NCBI RefSeq assembly: GCF_008801925.2
Contig: NZ_CP062804.1
Coordinates: 372,001-436,000 of the forward strand
DNA from: Cupriavidus basilensis
Lineage (GTDB): Bacteria > Pseudomonadota > Gammaproteobacteria > Burkholderiales > Burkholderiaceae
DNA: 64,000 nucleotides
Reading direction: 5' to 3'
In this document: piece by piece, positions 51,804 to 61,474 of the stretch
Layout: the number at the start of each line of letters is the position of its first letter
Numbering within the stretch: the stretch's first letter is position 1
Notes under the pieces: model-generated
Databases searched by the model: none
The model's input: only the letters and a program-made list of their open reading frames with translations
Told to the model about the DNA's origin: nothing
Made by a program: the position numbers and the translations under genes

Positions 51804-53537
51804 TCATGCCGCCACCGGAGCGGCCGCTTGCGCTGCCGGTGCGCCGGTCTGCGCGCCGGGCAAATTGCCGGTCGCGCGTGCCATGGCCTGCTGGACGGCG
51901 GCGATGTCGACCTGCCGCCAGCGCGCGCAGACATGCTGGTCAGGGCGGATCAGGTACAGCGTGCCGGGGCGCGCGTCATAGCGCTGCGCCGCGAGTCCCT
52001 CGGTGTCATGCCACACCGCTATGCCGGGCGATGCTGCGGACAGGGCATCCGCGCTGACCACCACCAGCCTGAGCGGCAGCGTGCCTTGCTGCAGCCGTTG
52101 CAAGGCGGCCTGGCTGTCGGCGTCGGGTATGCCGAATAGCAGCGCGGTGAATTGCCCGCCTAGTTGCGCCAGCAGCCATCCTTGGCCTTGCGCACCGTGG
52201 ACCGGCGCATCCACGCAGGCCGTGCCCGGCTCCATGGTGCCGGCAAAGTCGCCGGTGTCAGGCGTGTTGAGCGTCGAATCGCGCAGCACGGATGGCAACG
52301 ACAGCCGCCCGCTATTCACCAGCTGCCGGGCGAACGCATGCGTCTTCGACAGCGCCAGCACGGCATCGCGAAACACCTTGCTGACCGCACTCTTCGGTGT
52401 GATGAAATCCGTCGAGCGCGTCGAGTTGCGGATGTTCTCGTCGGCGGCGTATTCGCGCTCGCTTGCATAGGTGTCGAGCAGGCTGTCCGGCGCGCGGCCC
52501 TGGATCACGTACGCCAGCTTCCACGCAAGGTTCTCCGCGTCCTGCACGCCGCTGTTGGCGCCGCGCGCGCCGAACGGCGAAACGCCATGCGCGGCGTCGC
52601 CGGCAAACAGCACATGGCCATGGCGGAAGCTGTCCATGCGCAGGCAGGAGAAGGTATAGACACTGACCCATTCCAGCTCGAACTTCGCGTCCGGCCCAAG
52701 CAGCGCCTGCACGCGCGGAATCACGCGCTCCGGCGTTTTTTCCAGCACGGGATCAGCGTCCCAGCCGAGCTGGAAGTCGATGCGCCAGACATTGTCGGGC
52801 TGGCGGTGCAGCAGCACCGACTGGTTCGGATGGAAGGGCGGGTCGAACCAGAACCAGCGCTCCGTGGGGAATTCGGCTTCCATCTTCACGTCAGCGATCA
52901 GGAAGCGATCCTTGAATGTGCGGCCCTTGCTGTCCAGGCCCAGCAGGTTGCGCAGCGGGCTGCGCGAGCCATCGGCCGCCACCACGTAGCGTCCGGTGAG
53001 CGCATAGGGGCCGTCCGGTGTGTCGACGGTCAGCACCACGGCCGCGTCCGGCGTGCCGGCGTGACGCTGTTCGATGCCCGTCACCTTGTGCTTCCAGCGA
53101 ATCTCCAGGTTCGGCAACTGGCGCGCACGATCGAGCAGGAAGCCTTCGACGTAATACTGCTGCAGGTTGATGAAGGCCGGCCGCTGATGGCCGGCCTCCG
53201 GCAGCAGGTCGAAGGTGTAGACCTGCTCGTCGCGCACGAAGACCTTGCCGACGTGCCAGCGCACGCCCTTGTTCACCATGGGTTCGCCGCAGCCGAGCCG
53301 GTCGAAGACATCCAGCGTGCGCTTGGCAAAGCAGATCGCGCGGGATCCGCTCGACAGCGTGCAGTCATCGTCCACCAGCACCACCGGCACGCCGTGCTGG
53401 GCCAGGTCGATCGCGGTGGCCAGGCCGACCGGCCCGGCGCCGACGACGATCACCGGGTGCGGCTTGCCTGCGTGCGCCTGCCGTTGCTCGCGGCAGGGCT
53501 GGTACTCAAATGACTGGTTCTGGTAATCGTTGCTCAT
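51804..53537 (-). CDS. FAD-dependent aromatic hydroxylase (MhpA-like)
   Basis: A 577-residue group A flavoprotein monooxygenase. The dinucleotide fold is VVGAGPVGLATAIDLA near residues 30-45, the DG motif is AADGSRSPL, and the GD motif is LFAGDAAHGVSPFGARG. It hydroxylates a phenolic ring using NAD(P)H and O2. Similarity in length and motifs to 3-(3-hydroxyphenyl)propanoate hydroxylase suggests that class; the substrate is not proven. It is preceded by an MBL hydrolase and followed by DUF2783. Confidence 0.93.
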   Translation of the reverse strand: MSNDYQNQSFEYQPCREQRQAHAGKPHPVIVVGAGPVGLATAIDLAQHGVPVVLVDDDCTLSSGSRAICFAKRTLDVFDRLGCGEPMVNKGVRWHVGKVFVRDEQVYTFDLLPEAGHQRPAFINLQQYYVEGFLLDRARQLPNLEIRWKHKVTGIEQRHAGTPDAAVVLTVDTPDGPYALTGRYVVAADGSRSPLRNLLGLDSKGRTFKDRFLIADVKMEAEFPTERWFWFDPPFHPNQSVLLHRQPDNVWRIDFQLGWDADPVLEKTPERVIPRVQALLGPDAKFELEWVSVYTFSCLRMDSFRHGHVLFAGDAAHGVSPFGARGANSGVQDAENLAWKLAYVIQGRAPDSLLDTYASEREYAADENIRNSTRSTDFITPKSAVSKVFRDAVLALSKTHAFARQLVNSGRLSLPSVLRDSTLNTPDTGDFAGTMEPGTACVDAPVHGAQGQGWLLAQLGGQFTALLFGIPDADSQAALQRLQQGTLPLRLVVVSADALSAASPGIAVWHDTEGLAAQRYDARPGTLYLIRPDQHVCARWRQVDIAAVQQAMARATGNLPGAQTGAPAAQAAAPVAA

Positions 53538-53591
53538 GCTTGTGTCTCCATCCACGCGGTACGGCCATTCCATCTATGCGGCGATTGGCCT

Positions 53592-54551
53592 TCAGTTTTG
53601 CAGCGCGGCCCACATTTCCTTGTCGCGCTGCGCGGTCCAGATGCGCGGATGCTGGATGCCGCTGGCCTCATCGAAGGCGCGCGACACGTCGAACGGCAGG
53701 CAGTGCTCGTAGATGAAGACGTGGCCGAATTTCGGGTCCATCGATTTGCGCGTATGGGCCATCGCGCTCTTCAGGTCCAGGCGCTCCACCACGGCTTCCT
53801 TGCCCGCCTGGAACAGCGTGGTGACGAAATCCTTGGTGTACTCGATCCCCTTCTTGACCTCTTGCGGATTGGTCAGGGCCGGGCCGCGGCCGGGGACGAG
53901 CTTCTCGGCGCCCAGCGCCTGCAAGGCGTCGAGCGTGGCGGGCCATTGCTCGAGTTGCGCGTCGCCGCAGTAGCAGGCCGCGTCGTACTCCACCAGGTCG
54001 CCGGAGAACAACACCTTTTGCGACGGCAGCCAGACCACGGTATCGCCCTTGGTGTGGCCCGAGCCCAGATGGGCGATGCGCACTTCGAGCTTGCCGAGGT
54101 ACAGGGTGATTTCTTTCTCGAACACCAGCGTCGGCCAGGTCAGGCCCGGCACGGTTTCCACGCCGGCGAACAGGCGCGGGAAGCGTTCGATCTCCGACTT
54201 CATGTCGGCTTCGCCGCGCTCCACGATCATCTCGTAGGTGCCGCGGCTGGCGATGATCTGCTGCGCGCCTTCGGCGAAATAGGCCGAAGCACCCAGCACG
54301 CGCACCGCGTGGTAGTGCGAGAGCACGACGTACTTGATGGGCTTGTCCGTCACCGAGCGGATCCTGGCGATCAGGTCTTGCGCCATGGCGGGCGTGGCGG
54401 TGGTGTCGACGATCAGCACGCCGTCGTCGCCAATGATCACGCCGGAGTTGGGGTCGCCCTCGGCGGTGTACGCGTAAGCGTTCTCGGAGAGCTGGGTGAA
54501 GGTGATTTTCTTGGCTTCCAGGTCGGCCTGGGATGCGAATGCCTTGCTCAT
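53592..54551 (-). CDS. MBL-fold hydrolase with altered metal motif
   Basis: A 319-residue MBL-fold protein, the first gene of the cassette. The metal motif is SHYHAVRVLG at about residues 78-87. The two His are kept but the usual DH pair is VR, so the second metal site is likely lost or rebuilt. Other blocks, such as GSGHTKGDT and LFSGDLVEYD, are present. It may be a mono-metal hydrolase acting on an ester, lactone or thioester of the aromatic pathway. It is read divergently from the IclR pair across a 34-bp palindrome. Confidence 0.85.
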   Translation of the reverse strand: MSKAFASQADLEAKKITFTQLSENAYAYTAEGDPNSGVIIGDDGVLIVDTTATPAMAQDLIARIRSVTDKPIKYVVLSHYHAVRVLGASAYFAEGAQQIIASRGTYEMIVERGEADMKSEIERFPRLFAGVETVPGLTWPTLVFEKEITLYLGKLEVRIAHLGSGHTKGDTVVWLPSQKVLFSGDLVEYDAACYCGDAQLEQWPATLDALQALGAEKLVPGRGPALTNPQEVKKGIEYTKDFVTTLFQAGKEAVVERLDLKSAMAHTRKSMDPKFGHVFIYEHCLPFDVSRAFDEASGIQHPRIWTAQRDKEMWAALQN

Positions 54552-54903
54552 GCTTGCCTCATCTCTTTTGTCTTGCGTGGGGAAAAGACGAGACAGCAGG
54601 CGCCGGAGCGGATCACTGCATAGCGGGGGACTGTCTCGCCCCGTATTCACTCTATAGCTGCACCGGTATCGGGGTAAGGCCATCTTAGGAATCGCAGTGA
54701 AATTAGTCAATAACAAATCGAATTGTTTTTGACTAACTAATATGACGAGACGGGTAAGGCACAAGCAAGACGCAGAAATCCGAGGGGAAACCCTTGCTCT
54801 CGCCAGGTGGATGGCGTCGGGTCGATTACTATCTGGGTTTTCAAGCGGGGGCTGAATGCCACGACCAGCACGACCAGCACGATCAGCGCGATCCGAGGAC
54901 CAC
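54552..54903. promoter_or_regulatory. Divergent regulatory region between the aromatic cassette and the IclR pair
   Basis: 352 bases with no gene. The stretch 54690-54750 is AT-rich relative to its surroundings and contains the 34-bp palindrome listed separately. This region must hold both promoters. Confidence 0.6.
54703..54736. promoter_or_regulatory. 34-bp near-perfect palindrome (candidate IclR operator)
   Basis: Outer arms TTAGTCAA and TTGACTAA and inner arms AACAA and TTGTT lie symmetrically around TCGA. Only two of 17 position pairs fail to match. It lies 152 bases upstream of the MBL hydrolase start and about 170 bases upstream of the first IclR gene. Confidence 0.75.
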
Positions 54904-55692
54904 ATGGCGGACGCCGGCGGCGAGGAGAAGGCGCAGCGCGGCATCCAGAGCGTGGAAGTCGGCGGCCGCTTCCTGCGCGCGCTGGCCGATGTCCGCGCGC
55001 CGATGGCCCTGGCCGAGCTTGCGGCCAGCGTGCAGATTGCGCCCGCGCAAGCGCACACTTACCTGGTCAGCCTGGTGCGGCTTGGCCTGATCAAGCGCGA
55101 CCACCTGTCCGGGCGCTACGAGCCAGGCCCGCTGGCGCTGCAGCTTGGCATGCTGTACCTGGATCACGATCCGGCCTACCGGGCGGCGGTGCCGCGGGTG
55201 GCCGCGCTGGCGGACTCGTGCGGGTTTAGTGTGGCGATCTGCGCCGCCGGCCCGCAGGGCCCCACCATCGTGCGCTATGCGCACGCGGGCTCGCCCTTGC
55301 ACGTGAACCTGCACGTCGGCACGGTGATGTCGCTGTCGGCAACGGCGACCGGCCGCGTGTTCTGCGCGTTTCTCCCGCCCGGCCAGTGGCAGGCGATCTG
55401 GGCGCAACAGCACGCGGGCGACACGCCCGCCGTGGACGCCACCGCGTTCGCGGCGGAGCTTGCCGCCATTCGCGAGCGCGGCATCGAGCGCAGCATCGAC
55501 GCGCCAAGCCCCGCCGTCAGCAGCCTGTGCGTGCCGGTGCTGGACGCCAGCGGGCGGCTGCGCCTGGCGCTGACCGTGGTGGGATCGACCGGCGCCATCG
55601 ATGTGGGCTGGCGCGGCCCCGTGGCTGTCGCATTGCTAGACACCGCCGCCGCCATCCGTGACGCGATCGCCGCCACTACCGAAGCCGAATGA
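54904..55692 (+). CDS. IclR-family regulator, first of a tandem pair
   Basis: A 262-residue IclR protein. The winged helix lies at about residues 10-65 (GIQSVEVGGRFLRALADVRAPMALAELAASV), followed by the effector-binding IclR domain. ATG 54904 is preferred; an upstream in-frame start lacks homology. The stop overlaps the next IclR start (ATGA). It probably controls the divergent aromatic operon. Confidence 0.93.
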   Translation: MADAGGEEKAQRGIQSVEVGGRFLRALADVRAPMALAELAASVQIAPAQAHTYLVSLVRLGLIKRDHLSGRYEPGPLALQLGMLYLDHDPAYRAAVPRVAALADSCGFSVAICAAGPQGPTIVRYAHAGSPLHVNLHVGTVMSLSATATGRVFCAFLPPGQWQAIWAQQHAGDTPAVDATAFAAELAAIRERGIERSIDAPSPAVSSLCVPVLDASGRLRLALTVVGSTGAIDVGWRGPVAVALLDTAAAIRDAIAATTEAE

Positions 55693-56549
55693 CACCCGCC
55701 CCCATGCCAATCGACGACATCCTGGGCGAAGCCGCCAAGCCGCAACGCGGCATCCAGTCGCTGGACAACACCGGCCAGTTGCTTGCCGCGCTGGTCGCGG
55801 CCGGGCGGCCGCTGCCCTTGCGCGACCTTGCACGCGCGGCCGGCATGCCGCCCGCCAAAGCGTTCCCGCATCTGGTCAGCCTGCAGAAGATCGGCTTGCT
55901 GGCGCGCGACGCGGCGGGCAATTTCCTGTCGGGCCCGCTGGGCCTTGAACTCGGGCTGATCGCCTTGCAGCGGCTCTCGCCAACCCGCGAGGCCGAGCCG
56001 GAAGTGATCGAACTGGCGGGCGCGACCAGCCTGAGCGTGGCAATGGCAGTGCTTGGCCCGCTGGGGCCGACCGTGGTCCGCCTGGAGGAAGCGGCGCGGC
56101 CGCAGCACGTCAGCCTGCGGGTCGGCACTGTGCTGTCGCTGGTCAATACGGCGATCGGCCGGCTGTTCGCGGCACACCTGCCGGAGCCTGTGCTGATCGG
56201 CCTGCTGGGCCAGGACGCGCTGCGGCTCGCTGGTGTACCGAAAGCGGAAGTCGTCGAAGCGGACGGCGGCGCGGGTGAAGCGCTGGCGCCAGCGTACGCG
56301 GCCCGGCTGGCGCAAATCCGCGCGCAGGGGATCGACAACGCGCTGAGCCGGCCCGTGCCCGGTATCGACACACTTGCGGCGGCCGTGTTCGACCACACCG
56401 GCAGCATTGCGCTCGTCATCGCCCTGATTGGCACATCGGGCAGCTTCGACAGCGGTACGGACGGCGCGACGGCCGGGACGCTGTTGCAGGCGGCGCGGCG
56501 GTTGTCGTGGCGGTTTGGCGCGATGGAGCCGATGGCGGTGCGCAGCTAG
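55689..56549 (+). CDS. IclR-family regulator, second of a tandem pair
   Basis: A 286-residue IclR paralogue. It opens the same way ([33 protein letters not shown]) and is ATGA-coupled to the first. Co-translation suggests the two may form a heteromer or respond to two ligands of one pathway. The effector domain differs from that of the first paralogue. Confidence 0.92.
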   Translation: MTPAPMPIDDILGEAAKPQRGIQSLDNTGQLLAALVAAGRPLPLRDLARAAGMPPAKAFPHLVSLQKIGLLARDAAGNFLSGPLGLELGLIALQRLSPTREAEPEVIELAGATSLSVAMAVLGPLGPTVVRLEEAARPQHVSLRVGTVLSLVNTAIGRLFAAHLPEPVLIGLLGQDALRLAGVPKAEVVEADGGAGEALAPAYAARLAQIRAQGIDNALSRPVPGIDTLAAAVFDHTGSIALVIALIGTSGSFDSGTDGATAGTLLQAARRLSWRFGAMEPMAVRS

Positions 56550-56623
56550 GCGCGCGGCCGCAGACAGTACAAGCGAATCGGCCAAGGCCGCGCACCGACG
56601 CCAGAATCTTCCTGAAACGGCAT

Positions 56624-57466
56624 CTAAGGCTTGCCGCTGAACTTGCGGTGCAGTTGCGCCAGCAGCGGCGAACGCGGCAGCAGATCGGCCTTGCTCTCCA
56701 GTTCGATCAGCCGGCCAGAGCGGTGCAGGCCCTGGATAATGCGGTCCACCGCAGCCGCCGTGTCATGTTCGCCCTTGCGCACCCAGGCCACCTGCGGGGC
56801 GGGATCGACCTCGTCGGGCAGCACCGCGTAGTCGCGCCATTCCGGATCGCGCGCCACCAGCGTGTTCAGTGTCACGCTCTCATGCACGGCTGCCACGCAC
56901 GAGCCGCCGCCGCGCAGCGCCAGCAGCGATTCGGACATGCCCTTGAAGCCTTTGAGCTCGGCGCCGTATTGCGCGCTCAGCGGCTTGGCATAGCTGCTGC
57001 CCTGCGAAAGGCAGACCGGCTTGCCGCGCAGATCCTCCCAGCGTTTGATGCCGCTGCGCTTGAGAAAGACCGCGGTGCCGCCGTTGCGATAGTACGGCGT
57101 GGGCGCGTAATCCATCTGCGTGGCGCGCTCCGGCGTCAGCAGCATGCTGGCAACCAGCAGGTCCACCTTGCCTTGCTGCAGGAACTGCACGCGGTTGGCT
57201 GGCAGCACGGGTACCAGTTCGGCTTGCACGCCCAGGTCCCTGGCGATCTGCCTGGCCAGATCCGGGTTGAAGCCGATCATCTCGCCGCTGGCCGGATCGA
57301 TCGAGCCGAAGCCGCCCGTGCCGTTGACGATGACGCCGATGCTGATTTTATTGCGCTGGTGGATGCGATCCAGCGTGGCGTCGGCGTGGGCGGCGGCGCT
57401 GCCGAGCAGCGTGGTGAGCACTAGCGCAAGGAGGGTGCGGCGTGGTGAGTCAGATAGCCTGGACAT
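56624..57466 (-). CDS. ABC transporter solute-binding protein, family 3 (amino-acid type)
   Basis: A 280-residue periplasmic binding protein. It has an N-terminal signal (LLALVLTTLLGSAAAHA), then ISIGVIVNGTGGFGSID, MIGFNPDLARQIARDLGV and DLLVASMLLTPERA, the family-3 blocks. It binds a polar amino acid or similar molecule. It is read with the upstream deacylase gene, which ends 73 bases before. No cognate permease lies beside it, but a MetQNI-like system is divergent. Confidence 0.88.
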   Translation of the reverse strand: MSRLSDSPRRTLLALVLTTLLGSAAAHADATLDRIHQRNKISIGVIVNGTGGFGSIDPASGEMIGFNPDLARQIARDLGVQAELVPVLPANRVQFLQQGKVDLLVASMLLTPERATQMDYAPTPYYRNGGTAVFLKRSGIKRWEDLRGKPVCLSQGSSYAKPLSAQYGAELKGFKGMSESLLALRGGGSCVAAVHESVTLNTLVARDPEWRDYAVLPDEVDPAPQVAWVRKGEHDTAAAVDRIIQGLHRSGRLIELESKADLLPRSPLLAQLHRKFSGKP

Positions 57467-57539
57467 GGGAATGCTTACTGGTGAGTGTAAAGCGAGGGCG
57501 TGATGCCGGCACGCGCGTCTTGTGCGGAGCAAGCGCTGG

Positions 57540-58559
57540 TCAATCGTCGGCCAGCTGGAACAGGCAATCGCCGCGCTGCGTGAGCGCGGGCACGCGCTTG
57601 CAGATCACCAGCCCGCTTGCCGGGAAGCGGGCAATCACCGGCTCGCGCTCGAGGCTGTGCGGCGTATGCAGCAGCGCTGCGGGCTGGCCGGCGACCACGC
57701 GATCGCCAAGCTGCACCAGTGGCTCGAAGATGCCGTCTTCCCGCGCATAAACATAGTGGCGCTCGCGGTCGACGCGCAGCAGGCGGGTGGTGTGCGGCGC
57801 CGCGGCAGGCACCAGCGGGCCGCGCACAACGCCAAGGTGGCCGAGCAGATGCAGCAGGCCTTGCCACGCATCTCGCAGGGCCACGGTATCCACCATGCTC
57901 GCGCCGCCGAGTTCGGTCAGCAGTGCCAGTACGCCCTGGCGGCGCGCCGCCGCCAGCAAGCCGACCGGGTTGGGAACCTCGTTGATGAAGGTGTGCGGCA
58001 AGCCGAATGCATGCACCGCATCGAACAGCCGCGCCTTGGCTGCAGCGTCTTGCGCGGCCTGGGCAAACAAGGTGGCGCCGTGGTATTGCAGTGAACTGCC
58101 GCCGGAGTGCAGGTCGATCGCCAGGCTCACCCGCGTGAGCAGCGAACGCTCGATATAGTCCGCGATGACCTGCGTCGGCGTGCCGCGCGCATCGCCGGGA
58201 AAGCTGCGGTTGAGGTTGCCGCCGTCCAGCGGCGATGTGCGCAGGCCGGCTTGCGCGGCCGGATAGTTGGCCATCGGCAGCAGGATCACCTGGCCCTGCA
58301 CCATCTCCGGCGTAAGCGCGCGGATCAGCCGCGAGACCAGGATCTGGCCTTCGTATTCGTCGCCGTGGTTGCCTGCCATCACCAGCACGGCGGGGCCTTC
58401 GCCGTTGCGTACCGAGGCGATCGGGATGGGCAGCCAGCCATAGGCGGAGCGATGCGCGGAGTGCGGCAGGCGCAGGTAGCCGGTGTGCTTGCCCGGCGCG
58501 CCGAAATCGACTTCGCTGTGGATGGGGGAGGCGGGCGCGTGCCCCGGGGAGGAAGCCAT
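57540..58559 (-). CDS. Succinylglutamate desuccinylase/aspartoacylase-family deacylase
   Basis: A 339-residue zinc hydrolase of the M14-related AstE/AspA family. The zinc site is GNHGDEYEG, His about 65 and Glu about 68, with a later DLHSGG His near 150. The family removes acyl groups from N-acyl amino acids; DoeB-like enzymes (N-acetyl-diaminobutyrate) are close in layout. The following solute-binding gene suggests uptake and deacylation of an N-acylated amino acid. Confidence 0.87.
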   Translation of the reverse strand: MASSPGHAPASPIHSEVDFGAPGKHTGYLRLPHSAHRSAYGWLPIPIASVRNGEGPAVLVMAGNHGDEYEGQILVSRLIRALTPEMVQGQVILLPMANYPAAQAGLRTSPLDGGNLNRSFPGDARGTPTQVIADYIERSLLTRVSLAIDLHSGGSSLQYHGATLFAQAAQDAAAKARLFDAVHAFGLPHTFINEVPNPVGLLAAARRQGVLALLTELGGASMVDTVALRDAWQGLLHLLGHLGVVRGPLVPAAAPHTTRLLRVDRERHYVYAREDGIFEPLVQLGDRVVAGQPAALLHTPHSLEREPVIARFPASGLVICKRVPALTQRGDCLFQLADD

Positions 58560-58851
58560 GGTGAAGCCTTGGGGTGATGGCGGCGTGAGCCGTGCAGCTC
58601 GCGCGGCGTACGGAAACCCGTCACTCTACGCAGCCGGCCCGGCATGCGGAAAGAACAAATCGGCGCATGGATATGCGTACGGCGTGCGCACGCTTTGACT
58701 TCAGCTCGCCACGGCTGCCACGCTGGCAGGATTTCCGGATTTGCTATTGCGGTTTTATTCCTGGACCGGCATGCCGTCGCTTACCTAGACTGGTTGCCTG
58801 GCATTTCGCCAGCTCAATCAACGCCAGCAACGTCTTCGAGGTGAACGGCTT

Positions 58852-59664
58852 ATGAACCTGCGTGCAATTTTCTCCACGGTCCTCGCCGCCACGACGGCGC
58901 TCGCCATCGGCGCCGCTCCGGCGCTGGCCGCCGACAAGCCCATCAAGGTCGGCGTGCGCGGCGGGGTGGACGAAGAGATCTGGGAAGTGGTGACCAAGGT
59001 GGCCAGCAAGCAAGGCCTCAAGGTGGAGCCGATCGTGATTACCGGCACCGCCAGCCCCAACGAAGCGCTGAACAATGGCGATCTCGACGCCAACGCGTTC
59101 CAGCACAAGCCGTTCCTGCGTGACCAGATCAACCAGCGCGGCTACAAGATCGTGGCGGTGGCGGACACGCTGATCTCGCCGATCGCCTTTTACTCGCGCA
59201 AATACAGGTCGCTGGAGTCGCTGCCGCAGGGCGCGCGGCTGGGCATTCCCAATGATCCGAGCAACCAGACCCGGGCGCTGGTGATCCTGCGCGATCACGG
59301 GCTGATCAAGCTGCGCGAGGGTTTCGACCCGTACACCGGCACGGCCACGCTGGGCGATATCACCGCCAACCCGAAGAAGCTGGACCTGGTGGAGAGCGCC
59401 TCGGTGGTGCTGGCGCGCTCGCTGCCGGACGTGGATGCCGCCGCCGTGGTCAACACCTTTGCCTACCAGGCCGGGTTGATCGCCACGCGCGATGGCATTG
59501 CGGTGGAGAAGAAGGAGCGCAACCCGTACGTGAACGTGATCGCCGTGCGCGAGCGCGACAAGGCGGCGCCGTGGGTGGCACCGCTGATCAAGGCGTACCA
59601 CTCGGATGAGGTGCGCAAGTTCATCCTGACCAAGTACCAGGGCTCGGTGATCCCCGCGTTCTGA
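58852..59664 (+). CDS. MetQ-like lipoprotein/substrate-binding protein
   Basis: A 270-residue NlpA/MetQ-family binding protein. After an Ala-rich signal peptide (ending APALAA), the blocks KPIKVGVRGGVDEEIWEVV, NNGDLDANAFQHKPFL and LGIPNDPSNQTRAL are diagnostic. No lipobox Cys is visible, so it may be soluble. It leads a metQ-metN-metI-like operon. The methionine substrate is not certain. Confidence 0.93.
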   Translation: MNLRAIFSTVLAATTALAIGAAPALAADKPIKVGVRGGVDEEIWEVVTKVASKQGLKVEPIVITGTASPNEALNNGDLDANAFQHKPFLRDQINQRGYKIVAVADTLISPIAFYSRKYRSLESLPQGARLGIPNDPSNQTRALVILRDHGLIKLREGFDPYTGTATLGDITANPKKLDLVESASVVLARSLPDVDAAAVVNTFAYQAGLIATRDGIAVEKKERNPYVNVIAVRERDKAAPWVAPLIKAYHSDEVRKFILTKYQGSVIPAF

Positions 59665-59718
59665 TGTGGCGGATGCCGTTGTTCATGTTGTTCATGTTGT
59701 TCCCGGAGGATTTTCATC

Positions 59719-60612
59719 GTGTCACAGGCGCCCCCGCTGCAATCAAGTCCGTCGCATATCGTCTTCGAGCAGCTTGGCAAGCACTACCCGGGCGCGCCCG
59801 CGGCCGCTTTGCAGGACGTGTCGTTCACGGTGGCGCGCGCGGAGGTCTTCGGCATCATCGGGCGTAGCGGCGCGGGCAAGTCCACGCTGTTGCGCACCAT
59901 CAACATGCTGGAGCGTCCCAGCGCCGGGCAGGTGCGCGTGGATGGCGTGGACGTGGGCACGCTGGATGAAGATGGCCTGGTGGCGCTGCGCCGGCGCATC
60001 GGCATGATCTTCCAGCATTTTAATTTGCTGTCGGCCAAGACCGTGTTCGAGAACGTGGCCTTGCCCTTGCGCGTGGCCGGCGTGCCGCGCGCGGAGATTG
60101 TGCCGCGCGTGATGGCGTTGCTGGAACTGGTGGGCCTGGCCGACAAGGCGCAGGTTTATCCGGCCATGTTGTCCGGCGGGCAAAAGCAGCGCGTGGGCAT
60201 TGCGCGCGCGCTGGTGCACCGCCCGGAGATCCTGCTGTGCGACGAGGCGACCTCGGCGCTGGACCCCGAGACCACCGAGTCGATCCTGGCCCTGCTGCGC
60301 GATATCAACCGCTCGCTTGGACTGACCGTGGTGCTGATCACGCACGACATGGCGGTGATCCGCCAGGCCTGCGACCGCGTGCTGGTGCTCGATCAGGGCC
60401 GTGCGGTGGAGCTCGGCACGGTGTGGCAGGTGTTTGCCGAGCCGCAGGCCGCCGCCACGCTGGCGCTGCTGCGTCCGCTGCGGCTGGATTTGCCAGTGCC
60501 GGCCGGCGGCGAGTTTGCCAATGCCATGCATGCGGCCGATGCGGCCAACGCGTCGTACGCCCGTGCGCGCGCCGATATCGAGATGGAGGCTTATGTTCCC
60601 GCCAATGGCTGA
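59719..60612 (+). CDS. MetN-like ABC ATPase lacking the C-terminal NIL domain
   Basis: A 297-residue ATPase with Walker [11 protein letters not shown]-loop [11 protein letters not shown], signature [10 protein letters not shown], Walker B LLCDEAT and an H-loop THDM. E. coli MetN has about 343 residues, with a C-terminal NIL/ACT-like regulatory domain that binds methionine. Here the protein ends after the family 'KTE' part, so feedback inhibition should be absent or different. The start is GTG 59719 behind a GGAGGA site; the next gene starts inside its end. Confidence 0.92.
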   Translation: MSQAPPLQSSPSHIVFEQLGKHYPGAPAAALQDVSFTVARAEVFGIIGRSGAGKSTLLRTINMLERPSAGQVRVDGVDVGTLDEDGLVALRRRIGMIFQHFNLLSAKTVFENVALPLRVAGVPRAEIVPRVMALLELVGLADKAQVYPAMLSGGQKQRVGIARALVHRPEILLCDEATSALDPETTESILALLRDINRSLGLTVVLITHDMAVIRQACDRVLVLDQGRAVELGTVWQVFAEPQAAATLALLRPLRLDLPVPAGGEFANAMHAADAANASYARARADIEMEAYVPANG

Positions 60613-61249
60613 CAAGTACGTAAAGGCGCTGGGCGAGACCTTGCTGATGGTGAGCGCCGCCTGCCTGGTGGTGTTCGTGTGCGGCATGGCGCTGGCCATC
60701 GTGCTGACGCTGAGCGCGCCGGGCGGCTTGCGCCCGCGTCCGCGGCTGCACCGTACGCTGTCGGCGTTGGTCAACACCTTCCGCTCGATCCCGTTCATCA
60801 TCCTGCTGGTGGCGATGCTGCCCGTGACGCGGCTGATCGTCGGCACCACCATGGGCACGTGGGCGGCGGTGGTGCCGCTGAGCGTGCACCTGATTCCCTT
60901 CTTTGCGCGCATTGCGCAGGTCAGCCTGAACGAGATCGATCCGGGCCTGATCGAGGCCGCGCGCGCCATGGGTTGCCGGCGCTGGCACATCGTGCGCCAC
61001 GTGCTGCTGCCCGAAGCGCTGCCCGGCATCGTTGGCGGCGCAACCGTCAGCGTGATCGCCATGATCGGCTCGTCGGCCATGGCCGGCGCGGTGGGCGCCG
61101 GCGGCCTGGGCGACCTGGCCATCCGCTACGGCTACGAGCGCTACGAGACGGCGGTGATGTTCAACGTGATCGTGATCCTGGTCGCGCTGGTCACGCTGGT
61201 GCAGTTCGGCGGCGAGCGACTGGCGCGGCGCTTCGACCACCGGCGCTGA
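60593..61249 (+). CDS. MetI-like ABC permease
   Basis: A 218-residue permease with about five helices and the inner-membrane coupling loop [50 protein letters not shown] matches MetI. The start at 60593 overlaps the end of metN by 20 bases, with a GGAGG-like site before it. It forms the membrane pore for the MetQN-like system. Confidence 0.93.
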   Translation: MFPPMADKYVKALGETLLMVSAACLVVFVCGMALAIVLTLSAPGGLRPRPRLHRTLSALVNTFRSIPFIILLVAMLPVTRLIVGTTMGTWAAVVPLSVHLIPFFARIAQVSLNEIDPGLIEAARAMGCRRWHIVRHVLLPEALPGIVGGATVSVIAMIGSSAMAGAVGAGGLGDLAIRYGYERYETAVMFNVIVILVALVTLVQFGGERLARRFDHRR

Positions 61250-61474
61250 GCCGGCCACGCAGCCCACGTCGTGGCGCGCGGCGTGGATGGCGTACGGCTG
61301 CCTCTCGGGCTTGCCAACGCCGCAATCGGCATAGGGAAATGCAAGGGCGGAAGGCGGCGCTGCGGTGGCGATGCGCCATCCCGTAGAATCCTCCCCTGCG
61401 CGGCCGCTCGCATGCGCCGCGCGCCATGCACATACCCAGCACCACACATAAAACCAATAACGCAGGAGCCCCCC

